NCBI GenBank assembly: GCA_015057605.1 | Contig: SVDX01000016.1 | Span: 1-54,986 of the forward strand | Source: Lachnospira sp. | GTDB taxonomy: Bacteria; Bacillota; Clostridia; Lachnospirales; Lachnospiraceae | Direction: 5' to 3' | DNA length: 54,986 nucleotides | Shown: positions 16,268 to 27,275 of the stretch, one piece after another | Numbering within the stretch: the stretch's first letter is position 1 | Layout of the letters: every line of letters starts with the position of its first letter | The notes under the pieces: model-generated | Databases searched by the model: none | The model's input: only the letters and a program-made list of their open reading frames with translations | What the model was told of the DNA's origin: nothing | Position numbers and translations under genes: made by a program

Positions 16268-19200
16268 ATGTCTTTACAGATAGTTTATGGCTCAAGTGGA
16301 ATAGGAAAATCTTATAAAATGTATAAGGATGTTATAGCTTTGGCATGCAAGGATGATAAAGAAAGTTATCAGATAATAGTGCCAGAACAATTTACTATGG
16401 AAACGCAAAAGCTAATTGTAAAAATGCATCCAGGGCAGGGTGTTATGAATATTGATGCATCAAGCTTTGTAAGACTAGCATACAGAGTGTTTGATGAAAA
16501 TGGTATAGTGCTTAATAAGCAGTTAGACGACTTAGGAAAAGACATCATAATAAGACAGCTTGTTGAAAAGAATAAGGACAAGCTTGGCGTTTTAGCAAAA
16601 AATATAGATAAAATGGGTTACATTGAGGAGATTAAGTCTGTTATATCAGAACTTTTACAATATGATATATCAGCAGACAAATTAAAGGAGGTAATTAGCA
16701 ATACTACAGATTACAATCTTCTTAATGTAAAGCTTAACGACATACTTTTTATATACAATGAATTTATGACATATATAGAGGATAAATATATAGCTTCTGA
16801 GGAGCTTTTAGATATTCTATGCGCCTGTATAAAGGATTCTGAGTATGTTAAGACTACAACATTTATACTTGACGGTTTTACTGGTTTTACGCCATTGCAA
16901 CTAAAACTGATAGGTGAGCTTTTGAAATATTCAAGGGATGTGATTATAAGCTTTACAATAGATGCTAACGAAAAGATTAATGTTATTAAGGGTGTAGAAG
17001 AATTATTTTATCTTCCTAAGGATAGTATTTCAAAGCTTTATAATATTGCACAGTTTAACGAGATTAATATCAAAGAACCTATTATAATGCAGGGCGAGAA
17101 TCAAAGATTTAGAGAATCTGTGGAACTGTCACATCTTGAAAAGAATATTTTTAGATATAATTTTAGTTCATACAAAGAGATTGTAAATGATATTAAAATA
17201 TTTGAATGTTCAAAGCCAAAGGAAGAGATAGAAAGACTTATTTATGAAATCAAACACCTTATAGTAAATGAAAATTATCGTTATAAGGATATCGCTGTAG
17301 TAACTGGTAATATGGATAACTATGGTGAAATGACATATAAGCTTTTTGAACAGAATAATATACCAGCATTCTTAGATAATAAGAAGAACATTTTGTCTAA
17401 TCCAGCCATAGAAGGAATCTTGGCTTTAACCGATATTTGCCTTAATGATTTTGATTATGCTTCAGTGTTTACATACTTAAAATCAGGTATTAGTGACATT
17501 GCAAGAGAGCATATAGATGAATTGGAAAATTATGTGCTTGCTTACGGCATAAGAGGTAAGAGTCGATGGAGTAAAGAATGGCTTAGAAAGAATAAGCAGT
17601 TAAGCACAAAGGAAGATTATATTAAAAGCATTAACCTTTATAGAGAAGCATTTTTAAATGAGGTTATGTCTTTTTGTGATGAAATTAAAAAATGTGTTAC
17701 AGCTAAGGATTACTGCGTTCAAATATACAATTATATGCTTCATGCCAATATTCAGTTAAAGCTTGATAATATGAAAAGTCAGTTTGAAGCAAATGGTAAA
17801 AAAGCATTAGCAAAAGAATACTCGCAGATATTCGCTAAAATCATTGAGGTTTTAGATAAGATTGTTGAACTTATGGGCGAGGATGAGATAAGCTTTAGGG
17901 AATTTGTAAAGCTTTTAAAGGTTGGCTTTAAGGAAGTAAAGGTGGGTATTATTCCACCAACAATTGATGTTGTTACAATTGGTGACATCGAAAGAACAAG
18001 ATTAAAAGATATAAAAGCATTATTCCTAATTGGTGTTAATGATGGAATAATTCCAATAAAGCTAAGCGGTGGTAGCATTTTAAGTAATAGAGAAAGACAG
18101 ATACTTGATGATAACAATTTTAAGATAAAACCTTTGCTTCGTGAAAATGTATTTATTCAAAGATATTATCTATATCTTAATCTTACAAAGCCATCAAGAA
18201 GACTGTATTTATCCTACAGTAGAAGTGATTTTGATGGAAAGGAAATAAGAAAATCGTATTTAATTGACTCTATAACTAAGATATTTACGGAGCTTAGGAT
18301 TGAATACGTTAAAGAGGATGACAATTATAAAGATTGCATCGTTATACCTAAGGCTAAGCTATATACTGAAAATATATCACAGGATATTGGTAATGAAGTT
18401 GCTAAGCAGCTCTATGGCGCAATTTTGTTGGGTACTATTAGTAGACTTGAAAAATATGCAGGCTGTAGCTTTAGATATTTCCTTGAATATGGTCTTAAAT
18501 TAAATGAAAGACAGATATATGAAATTGACAGCGCAGACATAGGAAACCTCTTCCATGAGGCTATGGAAAGAGTTTCGATAATGATAAAGAATAGCGAATA
18601 CGATTTTAGTAATCTTCCTGATAGTGTAAGGAAGGAATATGTCAATCAGGCTGTTTTAGAGGTTGCAAAAGCAAAGGATGATGACATTTACTCAGATAGT
18701 GCGAGAAATGAATTTATTATTGAAAAGACAATTGCAATAATGGATAAAACCATTTGGGCAATAGGAAAGCAGTTTGAAAACAGCTTATTTAAGGCAAAGC
18801 TATACGAAAAGGAATTTGAAACAGACACATATGAACTTGATAACGGTGCTATGATGAGACTTCGCGGTGTCATAGATAGAATAGATGTGTATGAGGATGA
18901 TGAAAATGTATATATTCGAATAGTTGACTACAAGACTGGTTCAAATGAGTTAAAGCCTGTAAAAATGTATAATGGCTTACAATTGCAGTTACTCGCTTAT
19001 ATGAATGCGGCATTGGATTTTAAATGGGATAAAAATGCAAGACCTGCAGCGGTAATGTACTATAACATTAAGGATCCAGTTGTAGATAAGCTCTATGATA
19101 ATGAAGACGAAAGCAAGCTTGAAGAAGCGGTATTAAAGGAACTTAGAATGCAGGGCTATGTTAATAGTGACGAAAGGGTTAAGGAGTATATGGACCCTAA

Positions 19201-19507
19201 TTATGATACCTTTGCAACTAAAAGAGGTCAGGCAAATATTGTTGATGAAAAGCTTGTAAGAGATATGGGTAAATTCATAATAGAGAGAATGGTTGAGTAC
19301 GGTAACCGTATCATAAAGGGCGATATTTCTATCAACCCATATAAGGAAGGACAGGAGGATTATGTGTGTAAATACTGTCCATATAAGTCAGTATGTAGAT
19401 TTAATACTCCAGGTTGCAAGTTTAGAAAGCTTGAGAATATTGATATTGTAGATTATTTGAAAGGAGGAGAGACGGATGGCGATAAAGTGGACACCGGAGC
19501 AAACTAA
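16268..19507 (+). CDS. addB: AddAB helicase-nuclease subunit B
   Basis: This 1079-aa subunit of the double-strand-break end-processing complex AddAB is the Firmicute counterpart of RecBCD. The N-terminus has Walker A GSSGIGKS (8-15). The C-terminal RecB-type nuclease has GNLFHEAMER, RLRGVIDRID and IVDYKTG. The iron-sulfur cluster cysteines are one in AGCSFRYFLEY and three in CKYCPYKSVC-type spacing near residue 1040. It overlaps addA by 32 nt, which suggests translational coupling. Confidence 0.96.
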   Translation: MSLQIVYGSSGIGKSYKMYKDVIALACKDDKESYQIIVPEQFTMETQKLIVKMHPGQGVMNIDASSFVRLAYRVFDENGIVLNKQLDDLGKDIIIRQLVEKNKDKLGVLAKNIDKMGYIEEIKSVISELLQYDISADKLKEVISNTTDYNLLNVKLNDILFIYNEFMTYIEDKYIASEELLDILCACIKDSEYVKTTTFILDGFTGFTPLQLKLIGELLKYSRDVIISFTIDANEKINVIKGVEELFYLPKDSISKLYNIAQFNEINIKEPIIMQGENQRFRESVELSHLEKNIFRYNFSSYKEIVNDIKIFECSKPKEEIERLIYEIKHLIVNENYRYKDIAVVTGNMDNYGEMTYKLFEQNNIPAFLDNKKNILSNPAIEGILALTDICLNDFDYASVFTYLKSGISDIAREHIDELENYVLAYGIRGKSRWSKEWLRKNKQLSTKEDYIKSINLYREAFLNEVMSFCDEIKKCVTAKDYCVQIYNYMLHANIQLKLDNMKSQFEANGKKALAKEYSQIFAKIIEVLDKIVELMGEDEISFREFVKLLKVGFKEVKVGIIPPTIDVVTIGDIERTRLKDIKALFLIGVNDGIIPIKLSGGSILSNRERQILDDNNFKIKPLLRENVFIQRYYLYLNLTKPSRRLYLSYSRSDFDGKEIRKSYLIDSITKIFTELRIEYVKEDDNYKDCIVIPKAKLYTENISQDIGNEVAKQLYGAILLGTISRLEKYAGCSFRYFLEYGLKLNERQIYEIDSADIGNLFHEAMERVSIMIKNSEYDFSNLPDSVRKEYVNQAVLEVAKAKDDDIYSDSARNEFIIEKTIAIMDKTIWAIGKQFENSLFKAKLYEKEFETDTYELDNGAMMRLRGVIDRIDVYEDDENVYIRIVDYKTGSNELKPVKMYNGLQLQLLAYMNAALDFKWDKNARPAAVMYYNIKDPVVDKLYDNEDESKLEEAVLKELRMQGYVNSDERVKEYMDPNYDTFATKRGQANIVDEKLVRDMGKFIIERMVEYGNRIIKGDISINPYKEGQEDYVCKYCPYKSVCRFNTPGCKFRKLENIDIVDYLKGGETDGDKVDTGAN

Positions 19508-22500
19508 GATTATAGATTTGCACAACAGAAATATTTTAGTTTCGGCAGCAGCAGGTTCCGGAAAAACGGCTGTATTGGTTGAGCGAATTGTTAAAATGGT
19601 TGAGTCAGGAATTGATATCGACAGACTTATAGTGGTTACATTTACTAATGCAGCAGCTACTGAGATGCGCGAAAGACTTCGTGTAGCAATCGAAAAACGC
19701 ATAGAAAAGGATGCCACTAATCAACATTTGTATAGACAGTTAGCGCTTATTAATAGTGCGATGATTTGTACAATAGATAGCTTCTGTCTCGACCTTGTCA
19801 AAAATAATTTTACTAATCTTAATATTGATCCGACATTTAAGATTGCTGACGAGGCAGAACTTAAGCTTTTAAAGGCAGATGTAATGAGTCAGATGCTTGA
19901 GGATTTGTATAAAAGCAAGGATAACAAATTTAAGGAATTTGTTTATACATATTCTACAGGTAAGATGGATGGTGGAATTGATGAAATCATCTACAAGCTT
20001 CATAAATTTGCAGGCGCATATCCATTTCCGAATAAATGGCTTGATAAATGCAAAGAGGCCTATGAGGTATGTGAGATTGAATTTGATTTAACAGATATAA
20101 AAGAACTTGCTTCTGTAAGCTTAGAAAAGCTTGAAAATAATGCATTTACCCTTATTGGCATTGCAGATAAAAAAATTGAAAAGATAGTAGAATGTAATAA
20201 TGCAGCAATTGTATGTGCAAAGCAGATATTAGAAGCACAAAGCTACGAACAAATGTATAAGGCGATAAAGGATGAAATTTCTGTGCCACGTCGAGATAAG
20301 AATGGCTCTTATGAAGATATAAAAGAGGATATAATCAGTTTTAGAGACGAGCTTAAGACTATTAAAAAGCAGTATTTCTTTCAAAATCCTATGGCAATGC
20401 TTTTAGATATAAAGGAGGCTTATAATACTGTAGCCTTAATAATAGAGCTTGTAAAAGAATTTAATGACAGATTTCAGACTGCAAAGAAGGATAAGAATAT
20501 TGTTGATTTTAATGATGTTGAGCATATGGCGTTAGAACTTCTTATAAAGGAAGATGAAGCTGGTAATATAAGCTATACGGAACTTGCAGACCAACTGAGT
20601 GAATATTACGAAGAGATTTTAATTGATGAATATCAGGATAGTAATTATTTGCAGGAATATATTTTGCAAAGCATTTCGAAAGAAAGAAAGGGTCAGCCTA
20701 ACACATTTATGGTAGGCGATGTAAAGCAAAGTATCTATAAATTCAGACTTGCAAAACCAGAATTATTTATGGAAAAATATGATACCTATTCAAATGAGGA
20801 TGGGCTATATCAAAAAATAGAATTACACAATAATTTTAGAAGCCGTGCCTGTGTACTTGATAGGGTAAATGATATTTTTTACATGATTATGAAAAAAAAG
20901 CTTGGAAATGTAGAATATGATGAAAATGTAGCCCTTAACCCTACAGCATATTTTGCAGATACCAATAAGAATATATCAAAGGATACGCAGGTGCTTGTAA
21001 TAGAAGATTCAGAAGATGCTAAGGAGTTGGAGGCTATAGCCATAGCAAGCAAGATAGTTGCGCTTACAGATGAAGCTAATGGTCTAAATGTATGGGATGC
21101 TAAGCTTGATGCATACAGAACGGCAAAGTATTCGGATATAGTTATTTTGCTTAGAAGTACAAGCTCTTACGCTCAGGACTTTTTAGAGGCGCTTAAGTCG
21201 CGTAATATACCAGTTGTGTTAGAAAGCTCTACGGCATATTTTGAGGCAAAGGAAGTAATAACAGTTCTTAACATGTTAAAGCTAATAGACAATCCGATTC
21301 AAGATATCCCATTAGCCGCGAGTCTTCTTTCATATTATGGCGATTTTGACTCAAAGGAGCTTGCAATAATTAGAGCTAACAGTAAAAATGTAAGTTTTTA
21401 TGAAGCATTTATGGAGTTTGACGCAGATAAAGAGATAGTTGCCAAAAAAGAAGCATTTCTTGCGTTGATTAATGAGTATAGAGAAAAAGCCATATACCTT
21501 AGTGCAAGAGAACTTATAAGAGAGATTATATACAACACAGGATACTTTGACCATGCAGGCAAAATGGGTCAGGGTGCACAAAGACAGCTTAATCTTGATA
21601 TGCTTGTTGAGACTGCAAGAAGATATGAATCTACAAGCTATACTGGAATATTTAATTTCTTAAGATACGTAGATAAGGTACAGCAATATGAAATCGACTT
21701 AGGCAATAGTGCTACATCAGCGGAAAACAATGCAGTTAGAATAATGACTATACATAAGAGCAAGGGGCTTGAATTTCCTATTGTATTTGTATCCGGCATG
21801 GGTAAAAAAATCAATCAAAGAGATTCGCAAGGGAAAATAGTAGTAGATTCTGAGCTTGGAATAGGCATTGACTATATTAACAAGGATACAAGGGAAAAGA
21901 CACCTACACTTAATAAGACAGTTATTGCAGAGCGAATAAAAAGAGAAAATATTGCAGAAGAGCTTAGAGTGCTTTATGTAGCGCTTACACGTGCAAAAGA
22001 ATGTCTTATAATGAGTGGAGCTACAAAGGATTACGCTAAGAAAGAAGAAAAATGGATGGACTTTAATGATACGTATGTGTCAAAATGCGAAACCTACCTT
22101 GATATGATTATGCCAGCGGTGCGAAATGGGAAATTTAAGTTAAATATTTATAATAAAGAAGAAGTGTTAGCTCTTGATGTAAAGGCTTGTGAGGAAGAAT
22201 CTGTTATAGAAGAAAGTAGCAGTTTTAATAAAGAACGTTTTAATAAGCCATACTTTTACGAAAAGGCAGTAAATTTAAATAGCAAGATGACTGTTACTGA
22301 GATAAAGAAGATGGCACACAGCATAGATGATGAAGATACATTTTCATTAATAGAACCGGAAATCACGCCTATTGTGCCTAAATTCATTTCTAATGAAGAA
22401 AAATTAGACGGAGCAGCACTTGGTACACTGTATCACAAGGTTATGGAATGTATTGCTTATGATGCTGATATAGAAAATGAGCTTGACAGAATGGCAAAAA

Positions 22501-22928
22501 AGGGATATATAAGTAAAGAAGATATAAAGCTTATAGATATAAGTAAGATTAAGGCATTTATGGCAACAAAGGAAGCAAATGAGATAAAAGAAGCATATGC
22601 TAATGGCGAACTTTTTAGAGAAAAACAGTTTATATTAGGTGTTAATGCATCGGATATAAGTCCTGAATACGAAGGCATTGATGAGACTATACTCGTTCAG
22701 GGTGTTATTGATATGTATTATTATTATAACGATGAATTGGTGCTCTTAGATTATAAAACTGACAGAGTAAAGCAGTATGACAATCCTAAAGCCTTGCTTA
22801 TTGATAGATATAGAAAACAGCTTGATTATTACAAAGAGGCCTTAGAACGTCTGTTAGGACGCGCGGTTAATAGGATGTATATTTATTCCTTTGATTTAAA
22901 TGAAATGATAGAATACAAGGAGAACTAA
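19476..22928 (+). CDS. addA: AddAB helicase-nuclease subunit A
   Basis: This 1150-aa UvrD-family helicase with C-terminal nuclease has the Q-motif WTPEQTKII at the N-terminus. It has Walker [13 protein letters not shown] (about 24-35), the motif Ia [15 protein letters not shown], Walker [23 protein letters not shown], the motif [17 protein letters not shown] and motif [15 protein letters not shown]. The nuclease end has GTLYHKVME and LLDYKTDRV. It forms the AddAB machine with the preceding gene and feeds RecA-dependent repair. Confidence 0.97.
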   Translation: MAIKWTPEQTKIIDLHNRNILVSAAAGSGKTAVLVERIVKMVESGIDIDRLIVVTFTNAAATEMRERLRVAIEKRIEKDATNQHLYRQLALINSAMICTIDSFCLDLVKNNFTNLNIDPTFKIADEAELKLLKADVMSQMLEDLYKSKDNKFKEFVYTYSTGKMDGGIDEIIYKLHKFAGAYPFPNKWLDKCKEAYEVCEIEFDLTDIKELASVSLEKLENNAFTLIGIADKKIEKIVECNNAAIVCAKQILEAQSYEQMYKAIKDEISVPRRDKNGSYEDIKEDIISFRDELKTIKKQYFFQNPMAMLLDIKEAYNTVALIIELVKEFNDRFQTAKKDKNIVDFNDVEHMALELLIKEDEAGNISYTELADQLSEYYEEILIDEYQDSNYLQEYILQSISKERKGQPNTFMVGDVKQSIYKFRLAKPELFMEKYDTYSNEDGLYQKIELHNNFRSRACVLDRVNDIFYMIMKKKLGNVEYDENVALNPTAYFADTNKNISKDTQVLVIEDSEDAKELEAIAIASKIVALTDEANGLNVWDAKLDAYRTAKYSDIVILLRSTSSYAQDFLEALKSRNIPVVLESSTAYFEAKEVITVLNMLKLIDNPIQDIPLAASLLSYYGDFDSKELAIIRANSKNVSFYEAFMEFDADKEIVAKKEAFLALINEYREKAIYLSARELIREIIYNTGYFDHAGKMGQGAQRQLNLDMLVETARRYESTSYTGIFNFLRYVDKVQQYEIDLGNSATSAENNAVRIMTIHKSKGLEFPIVFVSGMGKKINQRDSQGKIVVDSELGIGIDYINKDTREKTPTLNKTVIAERIKRENIAEELRVLYVALTRAKECLIMSGATKDYAKKEEKWMDFNDTYVSKCETYLDMIMPAVRNGKFKLNIYNKEEVLALDVKACEEESVIEESSSFNKERFNKPYFYEKAVNLNSKMTVTEIKKMAHSIDDEDTFSLIEPEITPIVPKFISNEEKLDGAALGTLYHKVMECIAYDADIENELDRMAKKGYISKEDIKLIDISKIKAFMATKEANEIKEAYANGELFREKQFILGVNASDISPEYEGIDETILVQGVIDMYYYYNDELVLLDYKTDRVKQYDNPKALLIDRYRKQLDYYKEALERLLGRAVNRMYIYSFDLNEMIEYKEN

Positions 22929-22930
22929 CT

Positions 22931-24232
22931 ATGTACAAAGAGATATCTAAGCTTATATTATACAGCGATTTAGGCGATGACTGTATATTATACAAGTTAG
23001 CAGAAATTTTTGAGGATTTTGATAACAAAAGCTGTAGCAACGAAGCGCTTGCTACAAGGATTTATCATCAGATGAAGCGCCTTTTAGATGTGTCAACAGC
23101 CTATGGCTTTGATACAAATTTGTGGCACAACTATCTTACATTTCTTATTATAACCAATGAGAATTCCTTTAGTATAACCTGCGAAAAGGTAGGCGCAAGT
23201 GACGGTACAGTTAATCATTTTGCAAAAAATGATTTTAAGATATTTAAAAGATTGTTTGATTATGATTTTTCAAAAATTGAAGAGGCATTAGATATTGACT
23301 GTTTTTCCACAGTTTCCAATTATAAGGCAATTGTAAAAAAGGAAAGAATGTATAATAAAAATGTAAGCGAAAAGGTACAGGCAGTCAGTAAGCAGATTGA
23401 GGAGGCTAAAGATGCCGAGGAGGTATTTGAGGCTGTAACTGCATTTTACAAGGCTTACGGCGTAGGTATGTTTGGCTTAAATAAGGCATTTAGAATTAAA
23501 CACAAGGAAGATGGCGTAGAATTTTGCCCGATTAACAATACTGACAAGGTGCTTTTAAAGGATTTGGTAGGCTATGAGATTCAAAAAAAGAAGCTTGTAG
23601 ATAATACGGAAGCATTTGTTAATGGTAAAAAGGCTAATAATGTACTTTTGTTTGGTGACAGCGGTACTGGTAAATCAACTTCAGTAAAAGCTATAATTAA
23701 TGAGTATTACGAGCAAGGACTTAGAATGATCGAAATATACAAGCACCAGTTTGAAGACCTCTCAACTATTATTGCACAGGTGAAGAACCGCAATTATAAG
23801 TTCATCATTTACATGGATGATTTATCATTTGAAGAATTTGAAACAGAGTACAAGTTCTTAAAAGCAGTTATTGAAGGTGGTGTTGAGACTAAGCCGGACA
23901 ACGTGCTTATATATGCGACCTCTAATAGAAGACATCTTGTTAAGGAAACTTGGAGCGATAGAGCAGATGTTCAAATTGATGAAGGTATGCACAGATCAGA
24001 TACAATGCAAGAAAAACTTTCATTGGTTAACAGATTTGGTGTTACAATCAACTTCTCAAAACCAAGTCAGAAGGAATACTTCGAGATAGTATTAGAGCTT
24101 GCTAGAAAGCAGGGTATCAATATGTCGGATGAAGAATTAAAGGCAGGTGCTAATGCTTGGGAATTAAGCCACGGTGGTATATCAGGAAGAACAGCACAGC
24201 AATTTATTAACTATTTGGCTGGAAAGCAGTAA
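22931..24232 (+). CDS. DUF815-family AAA+ ATPase
   Basis: This 433-aa protein has an unfamiliar helical N-terminal half (about 1-190), then an AAA+ core: Walker [11 protein letters not shown] (about 238-247), Walker B-like [14 protein letters not shown] and the sensor region [17 protein letters not shown] and [11 protein letters not shown] complete the signature of the DUF815 (COG2607) group. The biological role of the family is not established. It starts 2 nt after addA, suggesting cotranscription with the repair genes. A strong terminator follows. Confidence 0.88.
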   Translation: MYKEISKLILYSDLGDDCILYKLAEIFEDFDNKSCSNEALATRIYHQMKRLLDVSTAYGFDTNLWHNYLTFLIITNENSFSITCEKVGASDGTVNHFAKNDFKIFKRLFDYDFSKIEEALDIDCFSTVSNYKAIVKKERMYNKNVSEKVQAVSKQIEEAKDAEEVFEAVTAFYKAYGVGMFGLNKAFRIKHKEDGVEFCPINNTDKVLLKDLVGYEIQKKKLVDNTEAFVNGKKANNVLLFGDSGTGKSTSVKAIINEYYEQGLRMIEIYKHQFEDLSTIIAQVKNRNYKFIIYMDDLSFEEFETEYKFLKAVIEGGVETKPDNVLIYATSNRRHLVKETWSDRADVQIDEGMHRSDTMQEKLSLVNRFGVTINFSKPSQKEYFEIVLELARKQGINMSDEELKAGANAWELSHGGISGRTAQQFINYLAGKQ

Positions 24233-24239
24233 ATATAAG

Positions 24240-24283
24240 GTCAAGTAAATTGAAAAACATTTTCAATTTACTTGACTTTTTTT
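24240..24283 (+). terminator. Terminator after the DUF815 gene
   Basis: A long stem of about 15 bp (24241-24256 with 24261-24276, loop ACAT) is built from TCAAGTAAATTGAAAA and its complement and is followed by T7. Confidence 0.92.
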
Positions 24284-24298
24284 GTGGGAGCAAGTACA

Positions 24299-24349
24299 AT
24301 GATGAAGTTGGATAAACAGAAAATAAAATTTAAAGTTGTAGGCTATTGA
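24299..24349 (+). other. Possible 16-codon leader ORF before the TauE gene
   Basis: GGGAG lies 8 nt upstream of ATGATG. The short frame reads MMKLDKQKIKFKVVGY and stops 33 nt before the exporter ATG. It could be a leader peptide or chance. Length and composition give no support beyond the ribosome binding site. Confidence 0.25.
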
Positions 24350-24382
24350 ATTAGCAGAAGGAATTATATAGGAAGTGAAAGT

Positions 24383-25159
24383 ATGGATTTGTTTATAACG
24401 GCTTTAGTATGTTTTATTGCGGGGGCAGGAGCAGGTATAGGGACTGGTTTTGCAGGAATGAGTGCAGCAGCGATAATCGGTCCTATGCTTATGACTTTTT
24501 TGGGGATTCCGGCATATCAGGCTGTAGGCATTGGACTTATGAGTGATGTATTAGCCAGTTCGGTAAGTGCATGGACATATAAGAAAAATGGAAATTTGGA
24601 TGTAAAAAGAAGTTTTCTGTTAGTAATTTCTGTGTTGATAATGACAGCAGTGGGAAGTTATGTGGCAAGTTTTCTGCCAGAAAAGACTATGAGTGGAACT
24701 ATGCAGATTGCGATGATTTTTATAGGATTAAGATTTTTACTAAAACCAGTACAGACTACAAAAGAACAGATGACGGAACAGAGTAAGAATAGCAGACTTA
24801 TTAAGTCTGTAATTGGTGGAGCTGTGGTTGGCTTTATATGCGGAACTGTTGGTGCAGGTGGTGGTATGATGCTTTTGTTCGTGCTTACTACTTTTTTGGG
24901 ATATGAAATGCATATGGCAGTAGGAACAAGCGTATTTATTATGGCGTTTACAGCGCTAACCGGTGGTGTAAGCCATTTAGCAGTCGGAGGAATCCCAGAT
25001 ATTGCTTGTTTAGTGCTTTGTGTGGTGTTTACATTTATATGGGCGAGAATTGCTGCAACAATTGCAAATAAGGCATCAGCAAAAACATTAAATAGGGTTG
25101 TTGGTGTTGTTATGATTGCAACAAGTATTGTTATTTTAGCAGTCAATTATTTGAAATAA
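24383..25159 (+). CDS. TauE/SafE-family sulfite/organosulfonate exporter-like protein
   Basis: This 258-aa membrane protein has about eight helices in two related halves. Each half contains a glycine-rich motif of the family: GAGAGIGTGFAGMSAAAIIGPM near the N-terminus and GAVVGFICGTVGAGGGMMLLFVLTTFLG near 145-170. Such proteins are proposed to export small sulfur-containing anions; the substrate here is not known. AGGAAG precedes the ATG. It is transcribed from its own unit after a terminator and is separated by 75 nt from the zinc operon. Confidence 0.9.
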   Translation: MDLFITALVCFIAGAGAGIGTGFAGMSAAAIIGPMLMTFLGIPAYQAVGIGLMSDVLASSVSAWTYKKNGNLDVKRSFLLVISVLIMTAVGSYVASFLPEKTMSGTMQIAMIFIGLRFLLKPVQTTKEQMTEQSKNSRLIKSVIGGAVVGFICGTVGAGGGMMLLFVLTTFLGYEMHMAVGTSVFIMAFTALTGGVSHLAVGGIPDIACLVLCVVFTFIWARIAATIANKASAKTLNRVVGVVMIATSIVILAVNYLK

Positions 25160-25190
25160 TGTGAAGTTTTAATTAGATAATAAAAGTTAG

Positions 25191-25206
25191 TACGGCATTT
25201 GTCGTA
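25191..25206. promoter_or_regulatory. Candidate Zur/Fur operator
   Basis: TACGGCATTTGTCGTA is a near-palindrome (six of eight base pairs complementary) 27 bp upstream of the Fur-family regulator start. Its place before a zinc regulator-transporter operon suits metal-dependent autorepression. The assignment is inferred from position and symmetry. Confidence 0.45.
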
Positions 25207-25233
25207 TTATTTATTGTGTATAGGAGAATGACT

Positions 25234-25641
25234 ATGAACACAGGTAAAATATATAAAACAAAACAGAAAGAATTTATATTACAATGCATAAAAGATTGTG
25301 GAGACAGCTATGTAACCATACATGAGCTTTCAGATAGGTTAGAGGCAGCAGGACATAAAGTGGGACTTACCACAATCTACAGACATTTAGCAAGGCTTTT
25401 AGAAGATAATTTAATTGCAAAAGTAAGCATAGATGGAGTAGCAGGTAGCTGTTACAAATACGTTAAAAACAGCGAAGAGGGCTTTTTTATGAAGTGTGAA
25501 AAATGTGGTGATATGGTTAACATTCACTGCCCTGAATTAGAAAAGCTATACTACCACATTTCAAGTGAACATGATATAGCAATTAATCCTGGCAAGACTA
25601 TGTTTTATGGGGCTTGCAATAATTGTGTGAAAGGTAATTAA
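25234..25641 (+). CDS. Fur-family metalloregulator, probably Zur
   Basis: This 135-aa regulator starts at ATG 25234, chosen because AGGAGA ends 6 nt upstream; the open frame from GTG 25216 includes that site. The winged helix includes VGLTTIYRHLARLLEDNLIAKV. The C-terminal dimerisation domain has two structural zinc CxxC pairs, CEKCG and CNNC. Being directly linked to a zinc-uptake system, it is most likely Zur, repressing when zinc is sufficient. Its stop overlaps the znuA start (TAATG). Confidence 0.88.
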   Translation: MNTGKIYKTKQKEFILQCIKDCGDSYVTIHELSDRLEAAGHKVGLTTIYRHLARLLEDNLIAKVSIDGVAGSCYKYVKNSEEGFFMKCEKCGDMVNIHCPELEKLYYHISSEHDIAINPGKTMFYGACNNCVKGN

Positions 25642-26564
25642 TGATGAAGAAGATATACATTTTATTGATGATAATGCTACTTGCATTTGTAGTATTCGGT
25701 TGTAAAAATGGTAAGAATGAAGATAATGGCAAGATAAATGTAGTTGCTACTATTTTCCCAGAATATGATTTTATAAGGCAAATAGCCGGTGATAAGGTTA
25801 ATCTTACTTTGCTTTTGCCACCAGGCTCTGAAAGTCATAGCTTTGAACCAACACCAAAGGATATAGTGACTATTAATAAGGCACAGCTTTTTGTGTATAA
25901 CGGTGGCGATTCGGATGCTTGGGTTGAAACAATTATTGAATCCTTAGATACAAAGAATATTAAGATAGTAAGTATGATGGATTCAGTAGATTTGTTGTGT
26001 AATGAAGAACATGATCACGAGCATGGACATGAAGAAGAATATGATGAGCATATTTGGACATCACCTAAAAATGCAATAAAGATGGTTGAAAAGCTTAGAG
26101 ATGAATTGTGTGCCATTGATGAGGCTAATGCAGAATTTTATAAAGAGAATGCCAAGACTTATATAAATAAGCTTGAGGAATTAGATAGTAAGTTTGAAAA
26201 GACAATTAGCGAAGCTAAAAGAAAAACAATAGTAGTGGGTGACAGATTCCCATTTTTGTATTTTGCAAAGGCATATGCTTTGTCTTATGAAGCAGCTTTT
26301 CCAAGCTGTTCCACACAGTCAGAGCCAAGTGCGGACACTATTGCAAAGCTAATAGACAAAGTTAAAAATGATAATATACCAGTAGTGTTTCATACAGAGT
26401 TATCTAATACTAAGGTGTGTCAGGCAATATGTGAGGCAACGGGTGCGAAAGAACAGACTCTGTATGCGGTCCACAACATTTCAAAGGTGGATTTTGAGGC
26501 AGGTGTAACTTACCTTGACCTTATGGAGAAAAATGTTCTTTCATTACAGGAGGCATTGAATTAA
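25641..26564 (+). CDS. znuA: Zinc ABC transporter substrate-binding lipoprotein
   Basis: This 307-aa lipoprotein has lipobox VVFGC (Cys21). It is a cluster 9 metal-binding protein: VATIFPEYDFIRQIAGDKVNLTLLLPPGSESHSFEPTP with the first ligand His, then a His/acid-rich loop (EEHDHEHGHEEEYDEHIWTSP, about 113-135). The His-rich loop is characteristic of zinc rather than manganese binders. It overlaps the regulator stop by 1 nt and directly precedes the ATPase gene. Confidence 0.94.
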   Translation: MMKKIYILLMIMLLAFVVFGCKNGKNEDNGKINVVATIFPEYDFIRQIAGDKVNLTLLLPPGSESHSFEPTPKDIVTINKAQLFVYNGGDSDAWVETIIESLDTKNIKIVSMMDSVDLLCNEEHDHEHGHEEEYDEHIWTSPKNAIKMVEKLRDELCAIDEANAEFYKENAKTYINKLEELDSKFEKTISEAKRKTIVVGDRFPFLYFAKAYALSYEAAFPSCSTQSEPSADTIAKLIDKVKNDNIPVVFHTELSNTKVCQAICEATGAKEQTLYAVHNISKVDFEAGVTYLDLMEKNVLSLQEALN

Positions 26565-27275
26565 ATGAGTTTATTAACATGTAAGGATATAGCCTTTTCT
26601 TACGAAGGCGTAGAGGTGTTGTCAGGCATTAACTTTTCTCTAAACAAAGGAGATTATCTTTGTGTGGTTGGAGAAAATGGTGCTGGTAAAAGTACACTTA
26701 TAAAAGGACTTCTTAATCTTAAGAAGCCGTCAAAAGGAAAAATAGTAACTGGTGAAGGTTTTAAACAAAATACAATAGGATATGTTTCGCAGCAGACTTT
26801 AGTGCAAAAGGATTTTCCAGCAAGCGTATTTGAGGTAGTGTTAACAGGCAGATTAAATGGTTTAGGCTTATTTCCATTTTATAAAAAGGAAGACAAGCAG
26901 GTTGCTGAGGAAAATATGAAAAAGCTTGGAATATTAGATTTGAAAAATTGTTGTTACAGAGAACTTTCAGGAGGACAGCGCCAACGCGTACTCTTAGCAA
27001 GAGCACTTTGCGCAACAAAGGATATGCTTCTTTTAGATGAGCCAAATGCTGGACTTGATCCTGTTATGACTAAAGAGCTCTATGATATTGTGGACGAGCT
27101 TAATAGAAAAGATAAGATAACTATTATAATGGTTTCCCATGATGTTAAAGAAGGACTTGCAAAGGCAAGCCATGTACTTCATTTAGGCAAAAAACAATTA
27201 TTTTTTGGAACTAAGGAAGAATATATGGAATCAGAGTATTCTAAGAACTTTGTAGGGGGTGGACAAAATGTTTGA
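26565..27275 (+). CDS. znuC: Zinc ABC transporter ATPase
   Basis: This 236-aa ATPase has Walker A GENGAGKST (about 37-45), the signature LSGGQRQRVLLARAL, Walker B MLLLDEPNAGLD and switch SHDVKEG. It is the cluster 9 (Zn/Mn) ATPase type and is sandwiched between the binding protein and the permease. Its ATG follows the znuA stop immediately, and it overlaps the permease start by 8 nt. Confidence 0.95.
   Translation: MSLLTCKDIAFSYEGVEVLSGINFSLNKGDYLCVVGENGAGKSTLIKGLLNLKKPSKGKIVTGEGFKQNTIGYVSQQTLVQKDFPASVFEVVLTGRLNGLGLFPFYKKEDKQVAEENMKKLGILDLKNCCYRELSGGQRQRVLLARALCATKDMLLLDEPNAGLDPVMTKELYDIVDELNRKDKITIIMVSHDVKEGLAKASHVLHLGKKQLFFGTKEEYMESEYSKNFVGGGQNV

Noticed and set aside
24658-25146. 162-codon minus-strand frame inside the TauE/SafE gene
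   Set aside because: It is the antisense of a hydrophobic gene. It is Thr/Pro/Ile-rich and has no family features.
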